DNA of 18,493 nucleotides from an uncultured Selenomonadaceae bacterium. GTDB taxonomy: Bacteria > Bacillota > Negativicutes > Selenomonadales > Selenomonadaceae. This document shows positions 1 through 7,002 of this stretch, piece after piece; the stretch's first letter is position 1; each line of letters starts with the position of its first letter. The stretch is from positions 1 to 18,493 of the forward strand of contig CALELM010000054.1 in the NCBI GenBank assembly GCA_937902665.1, written 5' to 3'. Under the pieces are notes generated by a model that searched no databases, was not told where the DNA came from, and saw nothing but the letters and a program-made list of their open reading frames with translations. A program made the position numbers and the translations under genes.

Positions 1-1
1 G

Positions 2-892
2 TACGGCATCAATGACGCGGAATGGGAAACGATCCGACACGGCGACATGAGCGCAGCCGACGGACGCGAGTACTTTACACCCGAAGCCGTGGAAGGTCTG
101 TCCGATGAAGCCATCGAAGCCTATCTGCTCAACCTGGGAAAGAAGGCTCCCAAGATTCGCATAGATCAGGCCAGGGAAGAGCTTGCAGAGAAGCTCCGCA
201 CCTTCTACCGTGACCGTATCAATACGGCCGTCCTGGAGCCGGACGCACGCACCAGGGCTATCATGCACCAGGGCACCGGCACCGGTACGCTGCTGGGTGA
301 AGCGATCAGGTGTGCTGGACAGTTCAAGAGCTTCCCTGTAGCCTTCGGACAGAAAGTCCTCATGAGGCAATGGGAACAGCTCAAGGATTCTCCCAGGGAG
401 GCGATTGATAACTTCGCAAAGATGATCGTCATGTGCACGCTGTTCGGCTATGCCAGCATGGTGTGCAAGGATCTGCTCCGCGGAAAGAACCCACGCGATC
501 CACACGACTTGAAGACCTGGCTCGCGGCTTTTGTACAGGGCGGCGGCGCCGGCATCTATGGCGACTTCATCCTGGGCGACTACAGCCGGCAGGGGCAGAA
601 CTTCACCACGACCATGATGGGCCCGACGGCAGGCACGATAAACGACCTGGCTTCGATCTACAGCCGCGTTCGTGAAGGCGATAGTGCGGCACAGGCAAGC
701 CTACGCTTCATCATGAATCAGATGCCCGGAAACAACCTGTGGTACGTCCGCGGCCCGCTGGACTACCTGATCGGATACAACATGTACGAGATGATGAACC
801 CCGGATACTTCAAGCGTATGCAGAAGCGAGTAGAGCGGGAGAACAATCAGACGTTCTTCGCGTCCCCGGTGAAATGGGGGCCGTTCAAGTAG
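2..892 (+). CDS. C-terminal end of a giant phage internal virion / DNA-ejection protein (5' truncated by window)
   Basis: The reading frame is open from base 2 with no start, so this is the last 296 residues of a longer protein beginning upstream. Visible features are a helical segment, then 'FKSFPVAFGQKVLMRQW', a short hydrophobic stretch (IVMCTLFGYASMVC), a Gly-rich turn (FVQGGGAGIYGDFILGD) and an ending in 'SPVKWGPF'. From family knowledge, this C-terminal pattern is shared by very large podovirus virion proteins thought to enter the host with the DNA; no catalytic motif is seen in this portion. It is the only plus-strand gene in the window and converges on the tail-fibre operon. The internal ATG at 47 has no convincing ribosome binding site and is not a likely start. 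The family call is from memory of the pattern; the truncation is seen directly. Confidence 0.75.
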   Translation, partial: YGINDAEWETIRHGDMSAADGREYFTPEAVEGLSDEAIEAYLLNLGKKAPKIRIDQAREELAEKLRTFYRDRINTAVLEPDARTRAIMHQGTGTGTLLGEAIRCAGQFKSFPVAFGQKVLMRQWEQLKDSPREAIDNFAKMIVMCTLFGYASMVCKDLLRGKNPRDPHDLKTWLAAFVQGGGAGIYGDFILGDYSRQGQNFTTTMMGPTAGTINDLASIYSRVREGDSAAQASLRFIMNQMPGNNLWYVRGPLDYLIGYNMYEMMNPGYFKRMQKRVERENNQTFFASPVKWGPFK

Positions 893-901
893 GCATAAGA
901 A

Positions 902-925
902 AAGCCCCGCAAAGGGGCTTATTCG
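902..925. terminator. Bidirectional intrinsic terminator between convergent units
   Basis: A perfect 7-bp stem, AAGCCCC (902-908) and GGGGCTT (914-920), encloses a 5-nt loop ten bases after the stop of the plus-strand virion gene. On the minus strand the hairpin is followed by TTCTTATG, on the plus strand by ATTCG. It is therefore a better terminator for the incoming tail-fibre operon, but can serve both directions. Confidence 0.75.
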
Positions 926-927
926 AC

Positions 928-956
928 TTGAAGCACGGGCATGAATAACATAAAAC
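928..956 (+). promoter_or_regulatory. Weak sigma70-like promoter candidate
   Basis: TTGAAG (928-933) and TAAAAC (951-956) are separated by exactly 17 bases; each hexamer matches consensus at 4 of 6 positions. It points toward the terminator at 1062-1107, which would give an RNA of about 145 nt. Such matches occur by chance, so this is only a candidate. Confidence 0.25.
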
Positions 957-1061
957 TGCATCAACGTATTTCGCCAACCCTTTAGTAACCCCTGTGGGCA
1001 GCGGACTACGGACGATTCCTGTGCATTTCTTCCACATGGAGATGCCCCGGAAGTGACGGAG

Positions 1062-1107
1062 AATCCCCCAGGCCGACGCGCAATATCAGGCTTGGGGGAT
1101 TTTTTTA
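1062..1107 (+). terminator. Strong intrinsic terminator, plus strand
   Basis: A 13-bp stem with a single G-T wobble pairs 1062-1074 (AATCCCCCAGGCC) with 1089-1101 (GGCTTGGGGGATT), followed by a run of T to 1106. The T-run is present only when read on the plus strand, although the nearest annotated plus-strand gene ends 170 bases earlier. It may be a backup terminator or the 3' end of a small RNA. Confidence 0.85.
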
Positions 1108-1194
1108 TTGACCGTGCAGCAGATCCTAGACAGACTAGAGCCGCGCACGGCGTTCGTGTGCCCGCTCCTAAGAGGTAGCGGAGGTATAGTACTA

Positions 1195-1230
1195 GGCCGG
1201 GGGAATAGGCTTCCCTCCGGCCTTTCGTTT
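1195..1230 (+). terminator. Intrinsic terminator abutting the 33-residue tail-end gene
   Basis: A 9-bp stem pairs GGCCGGGGG (1195-1203) with CCTCCGGCC (1214-1222) around a 10-nt loop, followed by TTTCGTTTATT. The T-rich tail lies on the plus strand and overlaps the stop codon of the minus-strand gene at 1229-1330. It probably stops plus-strand readthrough into the tail-fibre genes. Confidence 0.7.
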
Positions 1231-1330
1231 ATTCAGCCAGCAGAGCCTCGACTTCCTGTCTCCACTTAGCAGGCACGTCATCCAGCGTAATCTTCCCCTG
1301 CCTAATCTGCTTCGCAAAAATCTTAGCCAT
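1229..1330 (-). CDS. 33-residue small phage protein closing the tail-fibre operon
   Basis: ATG at 1330-1328, stop TAA at 1231-1229. The product begins MAKIFAKQIRQGKITLDDVP and ends in EALLAE. GGAGG six bases before the ATG and an 8-base overlap with the preceding gene argue strongly for real translation. From family knowledge, very small proteins with the pattern 'Y/FAxxIxxGKxTLDDVPxxxRxxVxxLL' are common next to phage tail genes (annotated CD1375-like in some genomes), with no established function. Charged and helical, no membrane segment or signal peptide. It is the last gene of the minus-strand run, directly followed by the hairpin-rich gap. Confidence 0.8.
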   Translation of the reverse strand: MAKIFAKQIRQGKITLDDVPAKWRQEVEALLAE

Positions 1331-1640
1331 TGTTCGCCTCCAGCTTCGCCTCTAGTTCGGCAATCCTTTCCTCAAGCGATACGACGTAATCCGCAAGCTC
1401 CACGGTCGCGTCTTCTAAGTCAGGCACGCGCTGTGCTTCGGCTTCGGCTGCGGCCTTCAGTCGCGCCTGTTCCGCAAGCATTTCGTCAGATGGTTCTGGG
1501 ACAATTACAAGTTCAAACCTACGCTCACCATTGTCAGATTCAATCTCTGTAATATACCCCCTGCCATTCTCATAGCAGTATATAGCTACATCGGAATATT
1601 CATCTAAACCAAACTTATAACCGTCTTCGTATTTATTCAT
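1323..1640 (-). CDS. Small tail-fibre-associated protein, possible fibre assembly/chaperone factor
   Basis: 105 residues. The N-terminal half (about 1-55) is a compact beta-like segment rich in Tyr and acidic residues (EDGYKFGLDEYSDVAIYCYENG). The C-terminal half is an Ala/Glu-rich coiled coil ending EERIAELEAKLEANNG. GAGGT five bases before the ATG at 1640 supports the start. It sits directly after two fibre genes, where phages usually place a fibre assembly chaperone, and a C-terminal coiled coil fits that role, but no known chaperone family is recognised. The N-terminal half is coded in A+T-rich DNA like the preceding fibre tip, while the coiled-coil half returns to the GC-rich phage style, suggesting a recombination boundary near 1500. 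Confidence 0.65.
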   Translation of the reverse strand: MNKYEDGYKFGLDEYSDVAIYCYENGRGYITEIESDNGERRFELVIVPEPSDEMLAEQARLKAAAEAEAQRVPDLEDATVELADYVVSLEERIAELEAKLEANNG

Positions 1641-1652
1641 ATTGCACCTCGA

Positions 1653-2447
1653 CTATTTCCAAAACCCAATTGCAAACCAAGAAATAGTATAGTTGGTATT
1701 GTCACACGACATCATACAAACACCTGTTTGTTGACTAAATACAAAGTTCAAATATGTAGCCCTTGTAGTTGATACTACACCATAAGTTTTAGGTACATGA
1801 AGATATGATGCATTATCTCTACTTGTAACAAAAAATGCAGGAGGATATGCAAAAGGCTCCGTAAAGTTTATGAAGTTTTCACACGCACCGTTTGATGATG
1901 TTCTACCAATTCCACATTGTATCATAAGTCCAGTATTATACTTCAAGCAAGTATAGTCAGTACCTTGTTGAACATATGAACCAAAGTCTGTTAGGACTTG
2001 ACTACCATCCCATAAAAGAACACCATCGCTTTTTCCCTCTAAGTCAATATTCCTATCTATACCAGTTCTAAGAATAAAATTACCAGGGAATATACTATCC
2101 GACCTTGGCATCAAATATAAAGTAGCCCCAAATAATCTATTAGGATTATCCGGATTATTAGATGCACTTATCACAAGCCTATTTTTGCCATTACCAATAA
2201 TAGCATCCATGTCTTCTAGGCCGTCCTGTGTGTAGTCCACAACAACACGTCCAGTCATCGTCCCACCAGACAGTGGAAGGCACTTCGCTATATCGCCGTT
2301 AGTCGCAATCTCATGTCCACCGACGGTACTTCCGTCATGCACCCTCAAGGTGTTCTTCTCAGTATCAACGGTGACTTCACCCACCGCACCAGTAAAAGCG
2401 TCGTTTTCGGCTGTGGTGCCACGCCGAAGCTGTAAAGTTTTCGCCAT
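1653..2447 (-). CDS. Tail fibre / receptor-binding protein with Mtd-like N-terminal domain
   Basis: 264 residues. Residues 1-45 (LRRGTTAENDAFTGAVGEV, then VDTEKNTLRVHDGSTVGG) closely follow the N-terminal domain of the BPP-1 major tropism determinant, a fibre attachment domain. Residues 57-66 carry the fibre motif 'LPLSGGTMTG'. The C-terminal 90 residues end in 'TISWFAIGFWK', typical of the gp53-like fibre-tip domain. There is no C-type lectin fold and no retroelement here. Start and upstream stop share one base (TAATG), with AGGAGGT eight bases before the ATG, so it is coupled to the long fibre gene. Residues from about 80 onward are coded in markedly A+T-rich DNA, consistent with acquisition of the receptor-binding tip from another lineage. 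Confidence 0.85.
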   Translation of the reverse strand: MAKTLQLRRGTTAENDAFTGAVGEVTVDTEKNTLRVHDGSTVGGHEIATNGDIAKCLPLSGGTMTGRVVVDYTQDGLEDMDAIIGNGKNRLVISASNNPDNPNRLFGATLYLMPRSDSIFPGNFILRTGIDRNIDLEGKSDGVLLWDGSQVLTDFGSYVQQGTDYTCLKYNTGLMIQCGIGRTSSNGACENFINFTEPFAYPPAFFVTSRDNASYLHVPKTYGVVSTTRATYLNFVFSQQTGVCMMSCDNTNYTISWFAIGFWK

Positions 2448-5400
2448 TAGCTCAGACCTCCTAAGTCTATGTTGTCAGGTAAAACGCCTCCGATAGAAGC
2501 GAAATCAAAACTTGCCGGATTCGATAAGCCGCCGTTGTTGCTCCACGACAGCACACCCGCAGCGGAGACGGAGGGTGTGAAGGTGTAGCCCCTTGGCCCG
2601 GTCGGGCCTGCTGGCCCCTGTGAGCCAGTATCACCCTTGTCGCCCTTGTCACCCTTTGCTCCAGCCGCTCCGTCCGCGCCCTTGATTGTGATGGGCGTGG
2701 GATTGTCCAGACCGCCGTTGTTCGTCCATGAGAGGACGCCAGCAGCAGAGACAGACGGCGTAAAGGTATAGCCGCGTGGGCCTGTGGGGCCTGCGGGGCC
2801 TAGCAGGATGTCCGTCTTCTTCGCATACACCTCAGAGAACTTGTTGCCGTCCGCGTCAGCAGTCGCACGGACTGCCGAGGCGATAACGGGCACAAGGTTC
2901 GTGCCGTCGAAGTAGTACATCGGATGCTCGATGAAGAGCTGCATATAGTTCACGGTGCTGAAGGAGCCGCCGAGCAGGATGTAGTACTTGCCTGTGCGGA
3001 AGTACGTCGCCTTGTTCGTGAGAGCGGCGTTCATCGGCACCTGTACATAGAAGTCGGTGATGCTGGCATTGCCGTTCTTGTCCTTCGTTTCCAGCGTGAA
3101 AAGCCCTGTCGAAGCATCGAAGTCGCCGCAAAGGTAGACCGTCTGATATACGGCGATGTCCGTATTGAACGTGTACTTGCAGTTGGATACAGGGAACGTT
3201 TTGTAAAGCGTGCTGCCACCAATAAGAGCGCCAGCGTTTATCTGTGTGCTAGACCCGTAGTACCAAATGGAATCCGGTCTGAGCGGAACAGTCTGGACTG
3301 CTTTATTGAAGGCGTTGCTGGTTGTCGTGACGAGAGGATAAAGCCTGTTGTCATCCCCCATCATGCACAGCTTGTAGGCATAAAGAATGCTTGTTCCAAC
3401 GTATGGACGGAAGTAGGCATCTTGAATCCGTTCATAGTTATTAACATCACCAGTTTCCTGTAGGCCATTATCAACACAGTTTAGATCTGTAGCATTTATC
3501 GATTGGCTTGATGCACTACTATAAGTTATATATCCAACACTTTTTTTCTGTTCCTTTGATAAAGCTATTCCGTCATAATAAAACACCTGATAATCGTCTG
3601 ACGACATCTCGTCAAACAGATTGACTGAACAATTTACTTGTTCAAGTAGTGTAACTTTTATTGTTCTTGAAAAAGAGTTAGTCGCGTTATAATGGCTTGC
3701 GCCATTGATGCAAAGTCTGAAAGGATATTCAGAAAGCTGACTTCCATCTACTGGACGATAAACTCGCAAATATGCAAAAGGTCTGTATGACGTACTAGTC
3801 ATAGCGTTGAAATTTGCATAAGCAACAGTATTAGAATTACCATATCCGTATATGGCAGAGTCTACCTGCTGCACATAGGTATTGCCGTTTGTGTAAACAT
3901 ACGACGCTTCTATGCGAAGTCTGACCTTCCACTGTGAAGCATACGAATCTGGAGAGATCGTAGCAAATCCACGGTGATAATTCTCACACTTACCGTTGGC
4001 CGAGGAGTTGTTGATAATGACGTTGGTGTAGGTCTTCTCGTCCAGCTTGTCCTTGACGTAGGTATCAGCGATGACGTTGCCGTCTCCGTCCTGTGTGGCT
4101 GAATCAGCTACAGCAGCACTTGCAGCCTTCGCCGTCTTGCCGAGGTAGGTCGAGGAGGCATCCGTCTTCTTCAGATAGGTCGAGGAGATACTGTTGCCAT
4201 CCGCGTCGGCTGTGGCGCGAGTAGCCGTACCTGAGAGCGCACCATAAAATGTTTTTGCAGTAACACTACCAGATGGGGCAATGCTTACATTGTTCGTAGT
4301 TTGATCGCCTAAATTCAGCGTGTAAAAAAGCTTCTGCGGCCCATACTTTGTAACTGTAGGCGAGTCATTAGCCATAGACGGACGTTGCAAGCTCCAGTCT
4401 ATTTCAGACAAGCCTGTCATGTAACCGCTTACATATTGCGAAGCTGGACGCCCGTATATGATAAACTCTATGCACGTCCTCTGATAGTCGCCATTGTTTG
4501 TGCATTGCCATATTTCTTGCTGGTGGCTCGTTTCCGTATAAAACGGAGAAGCATCAGCCTTGTGCCAGCCAATACCGTGCGCTGCAAATTTGTTATACGT
4601 TCTCACTTCAATGTGCTTCGGATAGCCGAAGTAGTAGAAGCTGAAGTAAAAAGTCCCGTAGGGATACCCGGTAAAAACCGACTTAGCTGTGCTAGGAGTC
4701 CATCCTTCCTCGTTAGAAAACTGGATACGAATCTTAGCATAGTACCCATCAGGAACTCGCATTTGCGATTCATAGGAACCATCAAAGGCTTGTCCTGCGT
4801 CAAGGCTGGAGAGGTTTGGACTATCCACCCAATAATTGTCATCGACAGGATTGTCGCCGTGATATGGATATTCCACACCGTTCACATTGCATTGATGAAG
4901 CGTTCCCGTGACAAACCACTTCTTATGGGCTGCAAACAGAGCGTTGTCGATGCTGTTGATGTAAAGACGCCTTCCGCCGAACGGATTGGTATTCATAACC
5001 ACATCACCGCTCTTGAAGAGGTCTGGCTTGCCCGTCACGCTGTTCCACGCGACAGAGTACGCCACATCCGCCTTCGCAGCATCAGCGGCCTTGCCCGTCT
5101 TCGGCAGGTAGTCCCCAAGCTGTGCCGTGCTTGCCGCCCCAATATTCGACCGCGCCTGCGTCTTCTGTGCGTCCGTGAGCGTTTGTGCCCCGTCATACCG
5201 CACATGGCTCTTCGCCACGTCCTGTAGCCCACCTATCAGGTCGGCGTTGTCCCCGATGGCCTGCGCCAGCTCCATGAGCGTATCGAAGTCTTCGCCCACG
5301 CCGTCGAGAATCTGATTCCGCACCGCCGCAACAGCAGCAGCGATGCGGGAGTCTACGGTAGCCAGCTCCTGCTGGAGCGTTGCCACCTGTTCAGAGACCG

Positions 5401-5575
5401 CGGACTGTATGGCGGAGTCTATGCCGTCAACGGACGATTCAAGCTGCTCTATGCGGCCTGAGATGCCCGACCTGTATTCCTTGAGGGCCCTCACAAGGTC
5501 GACGATGTTTTTCGCGCCTTGGTCGGAGTCCTTCGGATACCGCTTGCCAATTTCGGCGTCATCATCAATTGCCAT
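2447..5575 (-). CDS. Long tail fibre protein with collagen-like repeats
   Basis: 1042 residues. The N-terminal 115 residues are heptad-rich helical coiled coil (EQLESSVDGIDSAIQ...), followed by the fibre segment 'ARSNIGAASTAQLGDYLPKTGKA'. Large beta-rich, Tyr/Asn-rich regions occupy about 195-440 and 520-880, separated by repeated linkers of the form 'ATADADGN...YxKKTD' (three copies). A collagen-like GXX block lies near 926-1000, flanked by two copies of a domain beginning GPAGPTGPRGYTFTPSVS. Trimerising fibres with such parts form the adhesive side fibre or spike of phages. GAGGT eight bases upstream fixes the start, which overlaps the preceding gene by 11 bases. Base composition is a patchwork: residues about 529-716 are coded in A+T-rich DNA. 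Confidence 0.85.
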   Translation of the reverse strand: MAIDDDAEIGKRYPKDSDQGAKNIVDLVRALKEYRSGISGRIEQLESSVDGIDSAIQSAVSEQVATLQQELATVDSRIAAAVAAVRNQILDGVGEDFDTLMELAQAIGDNADLIGGLQDVAKSHVRYDGAQTLTDAQKTQARSNIGAASTAQLGDYLPKTGKAADAAKADVAYSVAWNSVTGKPDLFKSGDVVMNTNPFGGRRLYINSIDNALFAAHKKWFVTGTLHQCNVNGVEYPYHGDNPVDDNYWVDSPNLSSLDAGQAFDGSYESQMRVPDGYYAKIRIQFSNEEGWTPSTAKSVFTGYPYGTFYFSFYYFGYPKHIEVRTYNKFAAHGIGWHKADASPFYTETSHQQEIWQCTNNGDYQRTCIEFIIYGRPASQYVSGYMTGLSEIDWSLQRPSMANDSPTVTKYGPQKLFYTLNLGDQTTNNVSIAPSGSVTAKTFYGALSGTATRATADADGNSISSTYLKKTDASSTYLGKTAKAASAAVADSATQDGDGNVIADTYVKDKLDEKTYTNVIINNSSANGKCENYHRGFATISPDSYASQWKVRLRIEASYVYTNGNTYVQQVDSAIYGYGNSNTVAYANFNAMTSTSYRPFAYLRVYRPVDGSQLSEYPFRLCINGASHYNATNSFSRTIKVTLLEQVNCSVNLFDEMSSDDYQVFYYDGIALSKEQKKSVGYITYSSASSQSINATDLNCVDNGLQETGDVNNYERIQDAYFRPYVGTSILYAYKLCMMGDDNRLYPLVTTTSNAFNKAVQTVPLRPDSIWYYGSSTQINAGALIGGSTLYKTFPVSNCKYTFNTDIAVYQTVYLCGDFDASTGLFTLETKDKNGNASITDFYVQVPMNAALTNKATYFRTGKYYILLGGSFSTVNYMQLFIEHPMYYFDGTNLVPVIASAVRATADADGNKFSEVYAKKTDILLGPAGPTGPRGYTFTPSVSAAGVLSWTNNGGLDNPTPITIKGADGAAGAKGDKGDKGDTGSQGPAGPTGPRGYTFTPSVSAAGVLSWSNNGGLSNPASFDFASIGGVLPDNIDLGGLS

Positions 5576-6509
5576 TCTGGAGCACCTCGGCGTAGTTGGT
5601 GGCGATCAGCTCTCTCGTCTCGTCCTCGAGGCTCTGGATGCGTGCTTCGGATGCCATTGCGGAGGACGCGGACTGCCGTGCTTCTGCGGCTGCAGCCTGT
5701 GCCGTGGATACGATACCAAGCAGTTCGTCGAGGTGGTCGGCGATGTCTGCGATGGCGTCGGCGTTCTCGACAAGCTGTGCGAGGATGGAGCCATTGGCGT
5801 CGTTGATAGGCTCTGCTGGATCACGGACGTAGCCAAGGTCGAGCGACATGAGCGGGAGGCCCTGCAGATCGTCGGCCACGATCCTGATGCTGTTCGCGTT
5901 GGCCGCCGTGACAGGAATGCTTCCGGCAACAGGAGCCAGCGCCACCACGTCATCCAGCACGGGCACGATAGGAGCTAGGCCGTTGTACATGGCCTGCACG
6001 TCATCGCGCACGCTGGACGCTTCCTGATAGGCGCGGTCGGCGAGCTGGGCGTATTCTCCGGCGTGCTCCGCCACGTCCAGGATATCCTTCATTGCCTGGT
6101 CGGGCGTCTTGTCACCCGTGGCAGTTACCTTGAGATGACGATCCGACAGTTCCTTGAGCTGCTGGATCTGCTGCTCCATGCGGTCGAGCTGTGTTTCCGT
6201 GGCCTGCACGTCGATAGTCGACACGCCCGTCAGATCGAGCTCCTGCGTATAAGGCACCGACGAAAGGAAGGCGAGCAGGTTCCCAGGGGACGCCACGCCG
6301 GCCTTGAGCGTTACGGTTCCGCCCATCATGTTGCTGTTGATTGCGACAGAGTAGTCGCTGCCCAGCGAGAGCTGGCGTTCGGTGTCGCCTCCGTCGGTCG
6401 ACAGGAACACCGTGACATCGCCGGCCTCATACAAAGGGAATGTCACAGAGTAGGCCAGAACGCCCGCCGTGACTGTGTACCGGTTCGATATAGACTGTTC
6501 TGTTCTCAT
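5565..6509 (-). CDS. Tail fibre base protein with T7 gp17-like N-terminal domain
   Basis: 314 residues from the ATG at 6509, chosen because AGGAGG lies five bases upstream; an in-frame ATG 12 codons earlier has none. Residues 1-115 (YTVTAGVLAYSVTFPLYEAGDVTVFL...) resemble the N-terminal tail-attachment domain of T7-type fibres, which binds the tail hub. The rest is helical coiled coil with many Ala/Glu/Gln (TQLDRMEQQIQQLKELSD; ending RIQSLEDETRELIATNYAEV) and no receptor-binding tip. It is likely the adaptor that anchors the next, longer fibre protein: the two genes overlap by 11 bases. It follows the head-gene terminator at 6561-6587, so it depends on readthrough or on an unseen promoter. 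Confidence 0.8.
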   Translation of the reverse strand: MRTEQSISNRYTVTAGVLAYSVTFPLYEAGDVTVFLSTDGGDTERQLSLGSDYSVAINSNMMGGTVTLKAGVASPGNLLAFLSSVPYTQELDLTGVSTIDVQATETQLDRMEQQIQQLKELSDRHLKVTATGDKTPDQAMKDILDVAEHAGEYAQLADRAYQEASSVRDDVQAMYNGLAPIVPVLDDVVALAPVAGSIPVTAANANSIRIVADDLQGLPLMSLDLGYVRDPAEPINDANGSILAQLVENADAIADIADHLDELLGIVSTAQAAAAEARQSASSAMASEARIQSLEDETRELIATNYAEVLQNGN

Positions 6510-6560
6510 GACAGCCTCCTTTGCTGGAATCATGGCACACCGCATGACTGCGGCGCATAG

Positions 6561-6587
6561 AAAAAGCCCCCGGATTGCTCCAGGGGC
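6561..6587 (-). terminator. Intrinsic terminator after the head genes
   Basis: Read on the minus strand, a 9-bp stem with one wobble (GCCCCTGGA / TCCGGGGGC) closes a GCAA tetraloop and is followed by TTTTTCT. It lies 28 bases after the cement-protein stop and separates the head genes from the tail-fibre genes, probably lowering fibre expression relative to capsid. Confidence 0.85.
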
Positions 6588-6614
6588 CCTTTCAGCATAT
6601 TGCGTCAGCCAGAT

Positions 6615-6989
6615 CTATCGAGCCAGGTACTGGAGATAGACGTCCACGGAGCCGGAGCTGAGAGTTCCGGACAGGGTGGCCTTGACGTAGTCCTTGCAGT
6701 CATTGGGCAGGATCATCATGCCCAGGATGTCACCGGCTGCGTAGGAAGAGCCGCCGAAGGTAAGGACGTTGGCGTCGGCAGGAGCGGTGAAGCTGCCGTT
6801 CTCCTTGTCAGCCTGCTTGTAGGAGAGCTTGAGGCCAGAAGCAGCCACAGCGGTCTTGGCGGCCACAACGATGGCTACACCGCCGTTGACGCTGCCACCA
6901 GCGCAAAGGGGGCCGTAGTCGCCGACGGCGGTAGCGCCCTGGACGAAGTACTGATCGTGGAAGCGATTGTCGGAACCGTATGCGAACAT
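6615..6989 (-). CDS. Capsid cement/decoration protein, Bbp16-like
   Basis: 124 residues, beta-rich, Gly/Ala/Ser-rich, with no signal or membrane segment. It lies 13 bases after the major capsid gene, with AGGAGG eight bases before its ATG, and is immediately followed by a strong terminator. In BPP-1-like phages the gene after the capsid encodes a jelly-roll cement protein (Bbp16) that staples capsomers; length, position and composition match ('VQGATAVGDYGPLCAGG', 'GDILGMMILPNDC', 'GSVDVYLQYLAR'). The call rests mainly on gene order and general character rather than a diagnostic motif. Confidence 0.7.
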   Translation of the reverse strand: MFAYGSDNRFHDQYFVQGATAVGDYGPLCAGGSVNGGVAIVVAAKTAVAASGLKLSYKQADKENGSFTAPADANVLTFGGSSYAAGDILGMMILPNDCKDYVKATLSGTLSSGSVDVYLQYLAR

Positions 6990-7002
6990 GGTTCAGTCCT
7001 CC

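Larger units (their letters stand above)
893..1228. other. Hairpin-rich non-coding region between convergent operons
   Basis: This 336-base stretch has no credible gene. It holds three terminator-like hairpins (902-920, 1062-1101, 1195-1222). Between the last two are further inverted repeats: CCGTGC (1112-1117) with GCACGG (1145-1150) enclosing CTAG/CTAG; GCGCACG/CGTGTGC around 1143-1161; and CCGCT/AGCGG around 1162-1182. A weak plus-strand promoter-like sequence lies at 928-956. The region may simply insulate opposing transcripts, or may encode one or two small structured RNAs of about 145 and 120 nt on the plus strand. Confidence 0.6.

Noticed and set aside
47..892. A complete 281-residue gene starting at ATG 47
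   Set aside because: The frame is open to the window edge with coding-like sequence before the ATG and no ribosome binding site, so it is the end of a longer gene.
1108..1230. Possible tRNA in the hairpin cluster
   Set aside because: Stems do not assemble into a cloverleaf: no 7-bp acceptor stem with matching D, anticodon and T arms.
1114..1263. Plus-strand open frame of about 50 codons from GTG 1114
   Set aside because: No ribosome binding site, crosses a terminator hairpin and the opposite 33-residue gene; more likely non-coding.
4385..5227. A 280-codon plus-strand frame opposite the long fibre gene
   Set aside because: Runs antisense through a fibre gene with clear fibre repeats; its sequence is low in recognisable pattern.
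1320..5575. Diversity-generating retroelement suggested by the Mtd-like N-terminus
   Set aside because: No reverse transcriptase, Avd, or template/variable repeat pair is visible, and the fibre end is not a C-type lectin domain.
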